From: Schaalia sp. ZJ405
GTDB taxonomy: Bacteria; Actinomycetota; Actinomycetes; Actinomycetales; Actinomycetaceae
Length of the DNA: 64,000 nt
NCBI RefSeq assembly: GCF_011038885.2
Contig: NZ_CP064952.1
Coordinates: 868,001 to 932,000 of the forward strand
Direction: 5' to 3'
Both the position numbers and the translations under genes were made by a program. Of this stretch, positions 44,461-54,470 are shown in pieces (within the stretch, counting starts at the first letter, position 1; the number at the start of each line of letters is the position of its first letter). The notes under the pieces were generated by a model. That model had not been told where the DNA came from. It did not search any database and was given only the letters and a program-made list of their open reading frames with translations.

Positions 44461-47034
44461 TCAGATATCCGCTTTCTGCACCATCAGCTGACGCTCACAC
44501 ACCGCGATGCGTTCACGAATGATTCGGATCGTTCCGGTGGAGGCATGGGTGTGCGACGCCAACCAATCACGGCCAGCCTGAGCCACTGACAGGTCGGCAA
44601 CGTAGCCATCCAATGCCGAGGGGAAGAGAAGGATCGTCAGATCCTCAGCGGTGTGGAAGGTGTGCTCTGACCAGATCGAATCAATGGCATCGAAGTACCT
44701 GGAAACGTACTCAACGTATGCTTCCGGCGTCGTGTGGGCCTGAGCCCAGAACCCGGAAATCATTGACCACCGCGTGTCATTGGGAATCGACTGATCGTGA
44801 AGCACGGCCTCGAAAACTGATGCCTTGACCTGTGGATCGGCAACGGCTGCACGCGCCGCAGCAGCATATTGCCGGCCGGTCATCGTATCGTCGTCAGCGA
44901 GCATCGCGACGATGTCGTCTTCACCCGCATAGCCACCGCGCACAAGTGCGATGAGCAGATTCCACTTGATGTCAACATTGAGGTCAAGGCCATCGAGGGG
45001 TTCATCACCTGAGTACAGCTTACGCAACCACTCGAAGTCCTCGGCCGTTGTCGCATTGCGAGCGGCGGCGCGAACAAGCATTGTCTGCACGTCGGAACCT
45101 GACGACGCTGTGCGCGCCAGCAGCCCCAAGCGGCGTCCAACGAACTCCCGGGTTTTCCCCCGGGCCTGAGGTGCGATGAACGTGCGGACAGTCTCGTCGA
45201 TATGGTTGAGGGTCAGTTGAAGGAGCTGAGCATTATCCTCAACGGGAATCGACGCCAGAGCAAGATTCAGGTAGGAACGTGCGGGCATCTCACCGTCACG
45301 CGTCATATCCCAGGCGGAGGCCATGATGACACCGCGAAGCACCGAATCGCTGATCGCCGCAATATGTTCGGTGGCAAAGTCCACGGACGCAGGATCCAAA
45401 CGGATCTTCGCATAGGCCAAGTCGCCGTCATTAATGACAATGAGATCGGGGCGTGCGAGGCCAGCGGCCGCGGGGACATCCGTGGATGCGCCATCAACGT
45501 CAAGTTCTTCGCGGAAGTCCTGGACCAGCGCTCCGTCCTCGTTCACTGAATAGCCGGCGACGGCAAGACGATGCGGACGCAGGGACGCTCCCTCGGTGAA
45601 CACTTCCTGGATCACACTCAAACGGGAAAGAGTTCCGTCCTCGTTCACGTCAATTTCCGGACGAAGAAGGGTGACGCCGGCTTCCTCGAGCCACACTTTC
45701 GACCAGTGTGACAGGTTGCGACCCGAAGCGGCTTCAAGCTCGCCGAGCAGGTCAGCGAGGGTTGCGTTCGCGTATGAATGCGTCGTCAGGTATTCGTGCA
45801 ACCCGGTGAAGAATGCGTCACGGCCAACGTAGGTGACGAGCTGACGCAGAACCGAGGCTCCCTTGGCATAGGTGATGCCATCAAAGTTCACCTCAACATC
45901 GGCAAGGTCGCGGATCTCAGCTTTAATTGGGTGCGTTGTTGGGAGCTGATCCTGTTTGAGGCCCCAGTCCTTGCGGAGCATGAAGCCCGTCCACCCCTGG
46001 GTGTAGCGAGTGGCTTCAGCCAGGGCGAGGTGGCTCATGAACTCAGCGAATGACTCGTTGAGCCACAGATCATTCCACCACTTCATTGTCACGAGGTCAC
46101 CGAACCACATGTGAGCCAGTTCGTGGAGGATCGTATTCGCCCGGTTTTCCAACTGATTCTCAGTGGGACGCGTGCGGAACACGTACTGATCGCGGAAAGT
46201 CACAAGACCGGCGTTTTCCATAGCACCGGCGTTGTATTCGGGGACGAAGACCTGATCGTACTTCGTGAACGGGTAGGCGATCCCGTACTGCCCCTCGAAG
46301 AACTCAAAGCCCTGGCGGGTGATCTCAAGGATGTGATCGGAGTCGAGGTGTTCAACCAGGGAAGCGCGGCAGTACACGCCCAGCGGAATCTCGCGACCAT
46401 CGCAGGACGTCAGCGATGACGTCACTCCTTCGTAGGGTCCCGCAACAAAGGCCGTAATGTACGTTGACATGCGTTCGGTGCGGTCAAAGCGATAGATCCA
46501 GCGTTCAACCCCGTCCTCGCCAATAACAATTTCCGGCGTGGGAGTGGGGGCGTTGGAGAAGACCTTCCATCCGGCCGGAGCGGTGACAGTCACCTGGAAA
46601 TCGGCTTTGAGGTCAGGCTGCTCGAAAGTTGTGTAGACGCGGCGTGCGTCAGGCACCTCGAACTGTGAGTAGCAGTAGTCCTTGCCGTCCGCCGGGTCCG
46701 TGAAACGATGAAGTCCCTCACCGGTGTGCATGTACTGGCAGTCCGCGTCGACCTCGAGGACGTTGTGCGACTGTAGTCCTTCAAGGGGGATGCGGTGGTC
46801 CTGGTGGATCACCGGAGAAAGGTCCGTGCCGTTGAGCCGGATGCTGTGGACGTTCTGTGATACGAGGTCGGCAAAGGTTGCCTCTCCCTCAACCGCGTCG
46901 AATTCGATGCGGGTCCGTGAATTGAAGTCCGTGTTTCCGCGAGTCAGATCCAGCTCGATTGTGTAATGACTGACGGAGGTGATGGCTTCAGCACGCGCGA
47001 CTGCTTCGTCACGGGTGAGATTCAGGCCTGGCAT
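44461..47034 (-). CDS. pepN: Aminopeptidase N (M1 zinc metallopeptidase)
   Basis: The product is 857 residues. ATG 47034 has AAAGG 6 nt upstream; the longer frame is not supported. M1 signatures are clear: the exopeptidase motif GAMENAGLVTF, zinc site H304-E-L-A-H308 with the third ligand in NESFAEF 18 residues on, and the downstream Tyr region. The N-terminal beta-saddle domain and the C-terminal helical ERAP1-like domain are both present, matching the actinobacterial PepN length. It removes N-terminal residues from peptides in the cytoplasm. A second metallopeptidase gene lies upstream on the same strand. Confidence 0.93.
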   Translation of the reverse strand: MPGLNLTRDEAVARAEAITSVSHYTIELDLTRGNTDFNSRTRIEFDAVEGEATFADLVSQNVHSIRLNGTDLSPVIHQDHRIPLEGLQSHNVLEVDADCQYMHTGEGLHRFTDPADGKDYCYSQFEVPDARRVYTTFEQPDLKADFQVTVTAPAGWKVFSNAPTPTPEIVIGEDGVERWIYRFDRTERMSTYITAFVAGPYEGVTSSLTSCDGREIPLGVYCRASLVEHLDSDHILEITRQGFEFFEGQYGIAYPFTKYDQVFVPEYNAGAMENAGLVTFRDQYVFRTRPTENQLENRANTILHELAHMWFGDLVTMKWWNDLWLNESFAEFMSHLALAEATRYTQGWTGFMLRKDWGLKQDQLPTTHPIKAEIRDLADVEVNFDGITYAKGASVLRQLVTYVGRDAFFTGLHEYLTTHSYANATLADLLGELEAASGRNLSHWSKVWLEEAGVTLLRPEIDVNEDGTLSRLSVIQEVFTEGASLRPHRLAVAGYSVNEDGALVQDFREELDVDGASTDVPAAAGLARPDLIVINDGDLAYAKIRLDPASVDFATEHIAAISDSVLRGVIMASAWDMTRDGEMPARSYLNLALASIPVEDNAQLLQLTLNHIDETVRTFIAPQARGKTREFVGRRLGLLARTASSGSDVQTMLVRAAARNATTAEDFEWLRKLYSGDEPLDGLDLNVDIKWNLLIALVRGGYAGEDDIVAMLADDDTMTGRQYAAAARAAVADPQVKASVFEAVLHDQSIPNDTRWSMISGFWAQAHTTPEAYVEYVSRYFDAIDSIWSEHTFHTAEDLTILLFPSALDGYVADLSVAQAGRDWLASHTHASTGTIRIIRERIAVCERQLMVQKADI

Positions 47035-47123
47035 GAGACCCCTTTCGCTGTGATGAGATGTGTTGTGATTTTCGCACGTTGTCCCTCGTGGTGCACACAT
47101 TACCCGGCGGTGCGTGCGGCGTG

Positions 47124-49166
47124 TTACCAGATGGAGACGCGTTTGAGGGGGTCCAACCACATTCCATCGCCCTCGTGCACGTCGAAGGTTCTCACGAATG
47201 CGTCGAGGTTACGCAGCACCTGATTGCACCTGAATTCCGCGGGGGAGTGGGGGTCAATAGCGAGCATCTGACGCGCGAATTGGGGGCGTGATGCTGTTTT
47301 CCACGCGCGAGCCCATGCGTAGAAGAACCGCTCAGCCCCTGAGAGTCCGTCAATAATAGGAGCTGTCTCCACAGTGAGTCCCTGCTCAGCGAGGGTTGCC
47401 TCCCATGCTTTCCATGCGATCGAGAGGCCACCGAGGTCACCGATGTTCTCTCCGATCGTCAAAGCTCCGTTGACGTGGGGGAGCTCGTCCTCGTCCCCTG
47501 AATTGTCCTGTTGTGAGGTCTGGGACTGTTGTGCAAGGTCAGCGGGGACCAGTGCGTCATATTGCTTGACGAGGACGGACGTGCGGCTTTCGAAGCGAGC
47601 GCGATCTTCGGGTGTCCACCAGTTCTCCAGGTTTCCTTGCGCATCGAAGCGTGATCCCTGGTCGTCGAAGCCGTGCCCGATTTCATGACCGATAACCGCG
47701 CCGATCGCTCCGAAGTTCACGGCGTCGTCGGCCTGAGCATCAAAGAACGGGGGTTGAAGAATGGCCGCGGGGAAGACGATCTCATTCATCGGTGGGTTGT
47801 AGTAGGCGTTGACCGTCTGGGGAGTCATGAACCATTCGTCGCGGTCCACGGGGCGGTCAAGTTTCGCCCACTCGTATTCGGTGTCGAAAGCGATGGCGTG
47901 TCGGATGTTGTCAACCAGCGTGTGATCGGCGGACAGATTGAGGCCGGACATGTCACGCCATTTGACGGGGTAACCGATCTTTGGGTTAAAGGTTGAGAGC
48001 TTGTCGAGCGCACGTTCCTTCGTTTCATCGCTCATCCAGTCAAGCGAACGGATCGACTGTTCGTATGCTGCCAGCAGTGCAGCAACCAGCTGGTCCATGC
48101 GTTCTTTTGACGAGGGCGGAAAATGTTTGGCAACCCACGCGCGGCCCAGGGACTCACCGAGGAATCCTTCGACCAATCCGAGGGCGCGCTTCCATCGGGG
48201 GCGAAGTTCCTGGGTTCCCGAGAGGATGCGACCGTGGAAGTTGAAACGCGTATCAACAAAGTCATTCGATAGGAGCGAGGCTCGTGCGTCAATGAGTGAG
48301 CAGGCGAGCCACAATTTGAGGTCTTCGAGGTCAGCGTCTTCCCAGGCTGCACTTGCTTTCTCAACGAATTCGGGCTGGTCGATGTTGAGGAGAAGATCGG
48401 GGTCACTTGGCAATCCCAACTGGGGTGCCCATTCATCCCAGGCGAATCCGGGGTAGGTTTCGGCAAGTTTTCCACGCAGGATCGGGTTGTCGGACAGAAG
48501 CGGGTCGCGGTTGGTCACGGAGTCGCGATGGAAAGACGCGAAGGTTGTTTCCACGGCCATGACCCGCTGCGCAGCATCTTTCGCTGTGTCGGGCTCGACG
48601 TATTGAGCGAGTTCCAGAAGTGTCGCGCAGTAGTCGACGTAGGCGTCGCGGATGTCGGCGTACTGATCTTCACGGTAATAGGACTCATCGGGAAGACCGA
48701 TGCCGCTTTGGACGATTGATGTCATGTAGGCGGTGGAGTCGTGGGCATTGGTGCCAACATAGACGCCGAAGAGTGAGCCAATTCCCTCGCGGGCGAGACG
48801 CCCAGCCAGTCGTGCGAGCTCCGTTTTATTTGTCACGGATGTGATTGCGTCAAGGTCGGCGTGAATGGGAGTGGCTCCGGCCTCGTTAATTGCCTCCTCA
48901 TCCATGAACTGTGAGTAGAGGATCGCAATTTTTTCGGCATCCGGGTCGTCAAGTGTGCCCGCGAGCGCTGCTTCGGCCAGTTCTCGTCCTCGTTCCTCCG
49001 AGAGGTCACGCAGCGCGTGGAAGGCTCCGTCAACGGGGCGATCTGCGGGAATTTCGTGCGTAGCCAGCCATCGTCCGTTGACGAAGCGGTAGAAGTCATC
49101 CTGGGGGCGGATCGAGTCGTCAACGTTTGCGGTGTCGAGGACGCGGGCGCGAAGAGTATCAGTCAT
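47124..49166 (-). CDS. pepO: M13 family zinc endopeptidase (PepO/neprilysin-like)
   Basis: The product is 680 residues. ATG 49166 begins MTDTLRARV..., giving the usual bacterial M13 length; no strong ribosome site precedes it. The N-terminal M13 domain contains PQDDFYRFVNGRWL. The catalytic part contains NAYYNPPMNEIVFPAAILQPPFF, zinc site H494-E-I-G-H498 in VIGHEIGHGFDDQG, and ENIGDLGGL carrying the third ligand. The C-terminal end (GDGMWLDPLKRVSIW) has the family Trp. There is no signal peptide, so it acts inside the cell on oligopeptides. It lies 89 nt upstream of pepN on the same strand; joint peptide turnover is likely. Confidence 0.92.
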   Translation of the reverse strand: MTDTLRARVLDTANVDDSIRPQDDFYRFVNGRWLATHEIPADRPVDGAFHALRDLSEERGRELAEAALAGTLDDPDAEKIAILYSQFMDEEAINEAGATPIHADLDAITSVTNKTELARLAGRLAREGIGSLFGVYVGTNAHDSTAYMTSIVQSGIGLPDESYYREDQYADIRDAYVDYCATLLELAQYVEPDTAKDAAQRVMAVETTFASFHRDSVTNRDPLLSDNPILRGKLAETYPGFAWDEWAPQLGLPSDPDLLLNIDQPEFVEKASAAWEDADLEDLKLWLACSLIDARASLLSNDFVDTRFNFHGRILSGTQELRPRWKRALGLVEGFLGESLGRAWVAKHFPPSSKERMDQLVAALLAAYEQSIRSLDWMSDETKERALDKLSTFNPKIGYPVKWRDMSGLNLSADHTLVDNIRHAIAFDTEYEWAKLDRPVDRDEWFMTPQTVNAYYNPPMNEIVFPAAILQPPFFDAQADDAVNFGAIGAVIGHEIGHGFDDQGSRFDAQGNLENWWTPEDRARFESRTSVLVKQYDALVPADLAQQSQTSQQDNSGDEDELPHVNGALTIGENIGDLGGLSIAWKAWEATLAEQGLTVETAPIIDGLSGAERFFYAWARAWKTASRPQFARQMLAIDPHSPAEFRCNQVLRNLDAFVRTFDVHEGDGMWLDPLKRVSIW

Positions 49167-49384
49167 GTGTGCCAGCCTAGGGTGTTGGACGTGGCATGGG
49201 GACGAGGACGTGCCGGCTTCAACGCTTGGTGAGCATTGGCACCTGTGATGGGCGTCGATCTCTGAGATGTTTGCTGATCGGCACGAGGCACGGGAATTAG
49301 ACAAAACGAACGGGTGCTAATTCGCTCATCAATGGTGATTTCGCGGCGCTATTCTGCGAATTTTACGTCAGAAGCATCGATGTG

Positions 49385-49398
49385 TGCACATATGTGCA
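49385..49398. promoter_or_regulatory. Palindrome upstream of glpABC
   Basis: TGCACATATGTGCA is a perfect 14-bp palindrome 104 nt before the glpA start, in an otherwise gene-free space between divergent pepO and glpA. It is a candidate operator; the regulator is not identifiable from this window. Confidence 0.5.
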
Positions 49399-49502
49399 GA
49401 TGGCGTGGTGCATTCGGTCATCAGGGGTCTTCCGGGGCACTATAAGTGCAGGCAATGGGGCCATGAAAGGCCGATCAACGTGGATACGGAGGCGATGCGA
49501 CG

Positions 49503-51086
49503 GTGAGAACCATACAAACAGACGTCGTGGTCATTGGAGGTGGATCAACCGGCGCGGGTGTTGTACGCGATGTTGCGATGCGCGGATTCAAGACGGTCCT
49601 CGTTGATCGCGCAGACATTGCGCAGGGAACGTCGGGCCGGTTCCACGGACTGCTTCACTCCGGTGGTCGCTACATTGCATCCGACCCGGAGTCAGCAACC
49701 GAATGCGCTGAAGAAAACACCATCGTTAAAAAAATTAACGCCAACGCCGTTGAAGATACCGGCGGGCTTTTCGTGGTCACTGCTCAAGACGACGAAGAAT
49801 ACGCCGACCAGTTCCTTGCGCGCGCGGCCGCCGCGAAAGTTCCTGCTCAGGAAATCTCCATCGCCGAAGCCCTCAAGCGTGAACCGCGCCTCGATCCTCG
49901 TATCAAGCGCGCCTTCGAGGTGCTCGATGGCTCCGTTGACGGTTGGCAGATGACCTGGGGGGCAATTCGCTCCGCCGAAGCATACGGAGCGCAGGTCTTG
50001 ACCTACCATCGTGTCACCCAGATTGAGCACAGTGACAACCAGGTAACAGCGGTCATCGTCCACGATCTGCGCGGCGGCGAAGATCTGCGCATCGAATGTC
50101 AGTTTGTCCTCAATTGCGGCGGTCCCTGGGCCGGTCAAATCGCTGCGATGGCCGGATGCCACGGCGTTGACGTTGTCCCGGGCGCTGGAATCATGATTGC
50201 AATGAACTACCGCCTGTCGCACACGGTGCTCAACCGCTGCATCTGGCCGGCTGACGGCGACATCCTCGTTCCCGACCACCCCGTGTGCATCATCGGTACG
50301 ACCGACCTCAAAGCGGAGGATCCCGACAAGCTCTCCATCCCCGCCGATCAGGTACAGCAGATGCTTGACGCCGGTGAAGCAATGGTTCCCGGGTTCCGCA
50401 AGGCTCGCGCCCTCCACGCATGGGCCGGGGCGCGTCCTCTCATTAAAGATTCCCGCGTTGATGCCGCTGATACGCGCCACATGGCCCGCGGGATGACGGT
50501 GGTTGATCACCATTCCCGTGACGGAGTCAAGGGCTTGCTGTCCATCGCGGGCGGCAAATTGACAACGTACCGTCTGATGGCTGAACGCATCGTGGACATC
50601 ATGTGCGATGAAATGGGAGACAAACGCGAGTGCCGTACCGCGCAGGAAGCTGTTCCTGCTGCTGAAGACCGCAAGCTCTACACGATTGGTCACCGCCTCG
50701 ATGACCTTGAGAAACACAACGAATCTCCCAGTCATGACCAGGTGATCTGCGAGTGTGAACTAGTCACCCGCACGATGCTTGAAAAAACAATGGACGCGCT
50801 GCCCAATAGTCAGCTCGACGACGTCCGCCGCCAGGTTCGCCTGGGCATGGGCCCGTGTCAGGGAGGTTTCTGCTCCCAACGCGCCACCGGCATTGCACAC
50901 GAACGCGGCTCCATCGATTCGGAAAAGGCTAACGGCCTGCTCAAACTGTTCCTCAAGAACCGGTGGATCGGACTGTGGCCGATCCTCTACGGGAAGCAAG
51001 CGCGCCAAGCCGCCCTCGACAACTGGGTCCACGAAGGCACACTCGACGTTGAACACCTTCCCGTTCCAGAAAAGGAGATCCTCTGA
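49503..51086 (+). CDS. glpA: Anaerobic glycerol-3-phosphate dehydrogenase subunit A
   Basis: The product is 527 residues. GTG 49503 lies 9 nt after GGAGG. The N-terminal FAD Rossmann motif VVVIGGGSTGAGVVRDVAMRG and SGRFHGLLHSGGRYI are typical of the DAO/GlpD fold. The C-terminal part carries a BFD-like [2Fe-2S] domain: CECE (about residue 418) and GPCQGGFC (about 455). This C-terminal cluster separates GlpA from aerobic GlpD. With GlpB and GlpC it oxidises G3P to dihydroxyacetone phosphate and passes electrons to quinone under anaerobic conditions. Its stop overlaps the glpB start. Confidence 0.93.
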   Translation: MRTIQTDVVVIGGGSTGAGVVRDVAMRGFKTVLVDRADIAQGTSGRFHGLLHSGGRYIASDPESATECAEENTIVKKINANAVEDTGGLFVVTAQDDEEYADQFLARAAAAKVPAQEISIAEALKREPRLDPRIKRAFEVLDGSVDGWQMTWGAIRSAEAYGAQVLTYHRVTQIEHSDNQVTAVIVHDLRGGEDLRIECQFVLNCGGPWAGQIAAMAGCHGVDVVPGAGIMIAMNYRLSHTVLNRCIWPADGDILVPDHPVCIIGTTDLKAEDPDKLSIPADQVQQMLDAGEAMVPGFRKARALHAWAGARPLIKDSRVDAADTRHMARGMTVVDHHSRDGVKGLLSIAGGKLTTYRLMAERIVDIMCDEMGDKRECRTAQEAVPAAEDRKLYTIGHRLDDLEKHNESPSHDQVICECELVTRTMLEKTMDALPNSQLDDVRRQVRLGMGPCQGGFCSQRATGIAHERGSIDSEKANGLLKLFLKNRWIGLWPILYGKQARQAALDNWVHEGTLDVEHLPVPEKEIL

Positions 51087-52321
51087 TGAGAGACGCAGTA
51101 GTCATTGGAGCGGGTCTTGCAGGCCTTGCTGCGGGCCTGCGCCTCGCGCGCGGCGGTGCACGAGTGACGATCGTGACGAAAGGTATCGGTGGCCTGCAAC
51201 TGGGGCAGGGGACCGTCGACGTCCTCGGCTATTCCTCCGACCGGCGTATCGACGCGCCCCTGGACGCACTGAAGGAACACGTTGCCTCACGTCCCACACA
51301 CCCGTACGCACATTTTGACGCCGAGGATGTGGCATCCAGCGTCGAATGGCTTAAAGACGTCGTTGGCACCGACCTTCTCGTTGGTGACGCCCACGCGAAC
51401 GTCACGCTCCCCACCGCTGTGGGTGCGCTGCGTCCAACAAGTCTGTACCAACCCTCAATGTCAGCTGGGATTCCTGACGCCTCGAAGAAATACGTGATCA
51501 TCGGTCTTGACCGACTCAAAGATTTCTACCCGGCACTCGTCGCTGAGAATCTCACGCGTCAGGGAATGACCGCACGTTCAGCGAGCCTCGACTTTGAGAT
51601 CCGCGCCGGTGAAGTGGACACCAGTCCAACAAATCACGCGCGCGCCCTCGACAATGAGCAGACCCGCGGGCGACTCGCCGAGGCACTCAAGCCCCTCATT
51701 GGCGAGGACGAGGTCGTTGGACTCCCAGGCGTGCTTGGTCTCAATGACCTCACCGCATGGAAAGACCTCCAGGAAAGGATCGGGCACCCGATCTTCGAGA
51801 TCCCACTGCAACCGCCATCGATCCCCGGGATGCGCCTCAACCAGGTGCTCACCGAACTGGCCAAGCATGAGACACGGTTCATCATTGGCTCACCGGTGAT
51901 CGGCTGGGTGAAAGACGGGGACCGCGTGGTTTCCGTGACGATCTCCACCGCGGGCCATGCAACAACAATTGACACGACGAACGTCATCCTTGCCGCCGGC
52001 GGTTTTGAGTCGGGGGCACTGGAGATCGACTCCTACATGAAGGTCCATGAAACGATCTTCAACCTGCCTGTTCTGCACGCCAACGGGCAGCTGCTTCACG
52101 GGGATTTCTGGGGAGAGGATCAGCCTCTCTTCCTGTCGGGTCTCGCCGTTGACCACTCGATGCGTCCCGTCGGAGATGATCAGAAGCCCGTTTACTCGAA
52201 CCTGTACGTCGCGGGAGGAAACCTCGCTGGAGCGACACGTTGGCGCGAAAAGTCCGGCGAAGGCATCGCCCTGGCCTCGGCTCTGCGCGCAGCTGACCAC
52301 ATTTTGGAGGGAATCGCATGA
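51086..52321 (+). CDS. glpB: Anaerobic glycerol-3-phosphate dehydrogenase subunit B
   Basis: The product is 411 residues, starting ATG 51086 in a TGATG overlap with glpA and a GGAG site. The N-terminal FAD motif is VVIGAGLAGLAAGLRLARGGARV, followed by KGIGGLQLGQGTVDVLGY, conserved in GlpB. The C-terminal FAD segment NLYVAGGNLAGATRWREKSGEGIALASAL closes the fold. Length matches E. coli GlpB (about 419). It is the second flavoprotein subunit of the complex. It ends in an ATGA overlap with glpC. Confidence 0.92.
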   Translation: MRDAVVIGAGLAGLAAGLRLARGGARVTIVTKGIGGLQLGQGTVDVLGYSSDRRIDAPLDALKEHVASRPTHPYAHFDAEDVASSVEWLKDVVGTDLLVGDAHANVTLPTAVGALRPTSLYQPSMSAGIPDASKKYVIIGLDRLKDFYPALVAENLTRQGMTARSASLDFEIRAGEVDTSPTNHARALDNEQTRGRLAEALKPLIGEDEVVGLPGVLGLNDLTAWKDLQERIGHPIFEIPLQPPSIPGMRLNQVLTELAKHETRFIIGSPVIGWVKDGDRVVSVTISTAGHATTIDTTNVILAAGGFESGALEIDSYMKVHETIFNLPVLHANGQLLHGDFWGEDQPLFLSGLAVDHSMRPVGDDQKPVYSNLYVAGGNLAGATRWREKSGEGIALASALRAADHILEGIA

Positions 52322-53568
52322 CCATCGAAGAAATGTCTGTCCTCAATTTGGCGGATGAGGACTTTGGGCTGCGGTCCTCGCTGGATGCCTGCGTCAAGTG
52401 CACGATCTGTGAAACCCAGTGCCCCGTCATGCGGGTTACCGACCTGTTCCCCGGGCCGAAGTACTCCGGTCCCCAGTCCGAGCGTTATCGCAAGGACGGA
52501 GTGGTCGTTGATAAGTCCATTGATTACTGCTCCTCGTGCGGCACCTGCACCCTCGTGTGTCCTCAGGGTGTCAAGGTCACCGAAATGATCCACCATGCCC
52601 GCACCGATATGAAGAAGAAAAAGGGCATTCCGTTCCGCGATCAGCTCATTGGTCGCACCGGTTTTATTGGCACTGTCATGACCCCCGTCGCACCCATTGC
52701 GAACTGGGCGCTCGACGTTAAGCCAATCCGAACGATCATGGAGAAAGTCATCGGTGTGCACCGCAGCGCCCCGATGCCCAGGGCCGCTGGACGAACCTTC
52801 GAGGGATGGTTCAAGAAACACACGCCGCTGCCGCAGTCTGGCACGAAAGGGCAGGTCATTTTCTTCCACGGATGCGCCGGCCAGTACTTCGAGGTTGAAA
52901 CATCGATTCACTCCGTGCAGGTCCTGGAATACCTGGGATACGAAGTCCTCGTTCCCAAGCACGGCTGCTGTGGTCTGGCGCTGCAATCCAATGGCCTCTA
53001 CGACGAATCCCGCAAATACGTCTCGAAACTGACGAACGACCTGCGCAAAGCGAACCGTAACGCTCCGATTATCTCGGCGTCCGGTTCCTGCGCCGGCATG
53101 CTTCGCCACGAAGCGAAGGAAATCCTTGAGATGGACACCCCTGAGCTTGAAGATGTCGGCTCACGGATGTGGGATATCTGTGAATTCCTTATGCATCTGC
53201 ATGATCGAGGCGAATTGGATCTCAACTTCCAGCGTCTCGATGTGACAATCCCGTATCACGCTCCCTGCCAGCTCAAATCCCAGGGCCTGGGTCTTCCCGC
53301 TGTGGAACTCATGGAGCTGATTCCCGGTGTCACCGTCAAGGAATCAAACCAGCCGTGCTGCGGTATCGCCGGTACCTACGGCATGAAGAAAGAGAAATAC
53401 GACATTGCTCAGGCCGTGGGCAAGCCGGTATTCGACTTCATCAAGCAGGTCAACGTGGAACTTGCCGCCTGTGACACAGAAACATGTCGTTGGCAGCTAC
53501 GCACCGCGACCGGCGCGAATGTTGTCCACCCGATCTGGCTGATCCACCGGGCCTATGGTCTGCACTGA
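52318..53568 (+). CDS. glpC: Anaerobic glycerol-3-phosphate dehydrogenase subunit C
   Basis: The product is 416 residues with a 4-nt overlap with glpB. Two ferredoxin-type [4Fe-4S] sites are seen: CVKCTICETQCPV and CSSCGTCTLVCPQG (about residues 24-82). Two CCG domains follow (HGCCGLALQSNG about 218; QPCCGIAGTYGMKKE about 345), which bind a noncubane cluster in relatives. It anchors the dehydrogenase to the membrane and passes electrons to menaquinone. No glpK or glpF is adjacent. A terminator follows. Confidence 0.93.
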   Translation: MTIEEMSVLNLADEDFGLRSSLDACVKCTICETQCPVMRVTDLFPGPKYSGPQSERYRKDGVVVDKSIDYCSSCGTCTLVCPQGVKVTEMIHHARTDMKKKKGIPFRDQLIGRTGFIGTVMTPVAPIANWALDVKPIRTIMEKVIGVHRSAPMPRAAGRTFEGWFKKHTPLPQSGTKGQVIFFHGCAGQYFEVETSIHSVQVLEYLGYEVLVPKHGCCGLALQSNGLYDESRKYVSKLTNDLRKANRNAPIISASGSCAGMLRHEAKEILEMDTPELEDVGSRMWDICEFLMHLHDRGELDLNFQRLDVTIPYHAPCQLKSQGLGLPAVELMELIPGVTVKESNQPCCGIAGTYGMKKEKYDIAQAVGKPVFDFIKQVNVELAACDTETCRWQLRTATGANVVHPIWLIHRAYGLH

Positions 53569-53604
53569 TCAGCCGCTACCGTCGATCTGAACATCGGCGG
53601 CACT

Positions 53605-53644
53605 CGAAGCCCGCGTTTTCCGTGTCGAGGGGACGCGGGCTTCG
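53605..53644 (+). terminator. Terminator of glpABC
   Basis: The arms CGAAGCCCGCG (53605-53615) and CGCGGGCTTCG (53634-53644) pair perfectly over 11 bp around an 18-nt loop, 37 nt after the glpC stop. Confidence 0.7.
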
Positions 53645-53693
53645 GTGTCTCACGATCAGGGCGCAAAGGAGAGGAGCAGATACCATAAATGCC

Positions 53694-54440
53694 ATGACGA
53701 ACACACGCCGCGCAGTTGTTACCGGAGCTTCAACAGGAATCGGAGAGGCCACAGTGCGCCGTCTGCGAGCCCAGGGATGGGATGTTGTTGCGCTCGCCAG
53801 GCGCGAGGAGCGCCTGGTCGTCCTCGCCAATGAAACAGGGTGCACGTACATTGCTGCCGACCTCAGTGATGAGGCTCAGGTAACGCGCGCAGCGGAGCGC
53901 ATCTTGGCTGACGGTCCCGTCGATGCGCTGGTCAACAATGCGGGAGGCGCACTCGGGGTGGATTCCGTTGCCGAGGCAGACCCCCAGCGGTGGCGCGGAA
54001 TGTATGAACGCAACGTCATGACGGCGCTGCTGTGCTCGCGTGCGTTCCTCCCGGGGATGCGTGAACGCGGGGGAGACCTCGTGTTCCTCACATCAACCGC
54101 CGCACACGATACCTACCCCGGTGGAGGCGGATATGTTGCGGCGAAGCATGCCGAACGCATCATCGCTAACACTCTGCGACAAGAACTCGTTGGCGAGCCC
54201 GTGCGCATCATCGAGATTGCACCCGGCATGGTCAAGACGCCGGAGTTTTCACTCAATCGGCTGGGTTCCCAGGAAGCGGCCGACAAGGTGTACGAGGGCG
54301 TGGCTGAACCTCTCGTCGCCGAAGATATTGCCGACGCCATCGTCTGGACGCTCACTCGGCCTTCCCATGTCAACATTGATTCGATGATCATGCGACCCGT
54401 TGCCCAGGCAACGAACACCGTGGTAGCGCGGAGGAAGTAG
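53694..54440 (+). CDS. Short-chain dehydrogenase/reductase (classical SDR)
   Basis: The product is 248 residues. ATG 53694 follows a GGAGAGGAG-rich stretch. It contains the Rossmann motif TGASTGIGEAT, NNAGG, and the catalytic Ser in LTSTAAH, with Tyr147 and Lys151 in YVAAK. PGMVKTPEF closes the substrate side. This is the YdfG/serine-3-dehydrogenase-like branch, acting on short hydroxy acids or amino-alcohols in relatives; the substrate here is unknown. It follows glpABC after a terminator, so it has its own expression. Confidence 0.88.
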   Translation: MTNTRRAVVTGASTGIGEATVRRLRAQGWDVVALARREERLVVLANETGCTYIAADLSDEAQVTRAAERILADGPVDALVNNAGGALGVDSVAEADPQRWRGMYERNVMTALLCSRAFLPGMRERGGDLVFLTSTAAHDTYPGGGGYVAAKHAERIIANTLRQELVGEPVRIIEIAPGMVKTPEFSLNRLGSQEAADKVYEGVAEPLVAEDIADAIVWTLTRPSHVNIDSMIMRPVAQATNTVVARRK

Positions 54441-54470
54441 GACGTCGCGGACGCACAATTGTATGCGAAA

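Noticed and set aside
49692-50735. 347-codon minus-strand frame within glpA
   Set aside because: Shadow of a GC-rich gene; glpA has an intact FAD domain and Fe-S domain on the plus strand.
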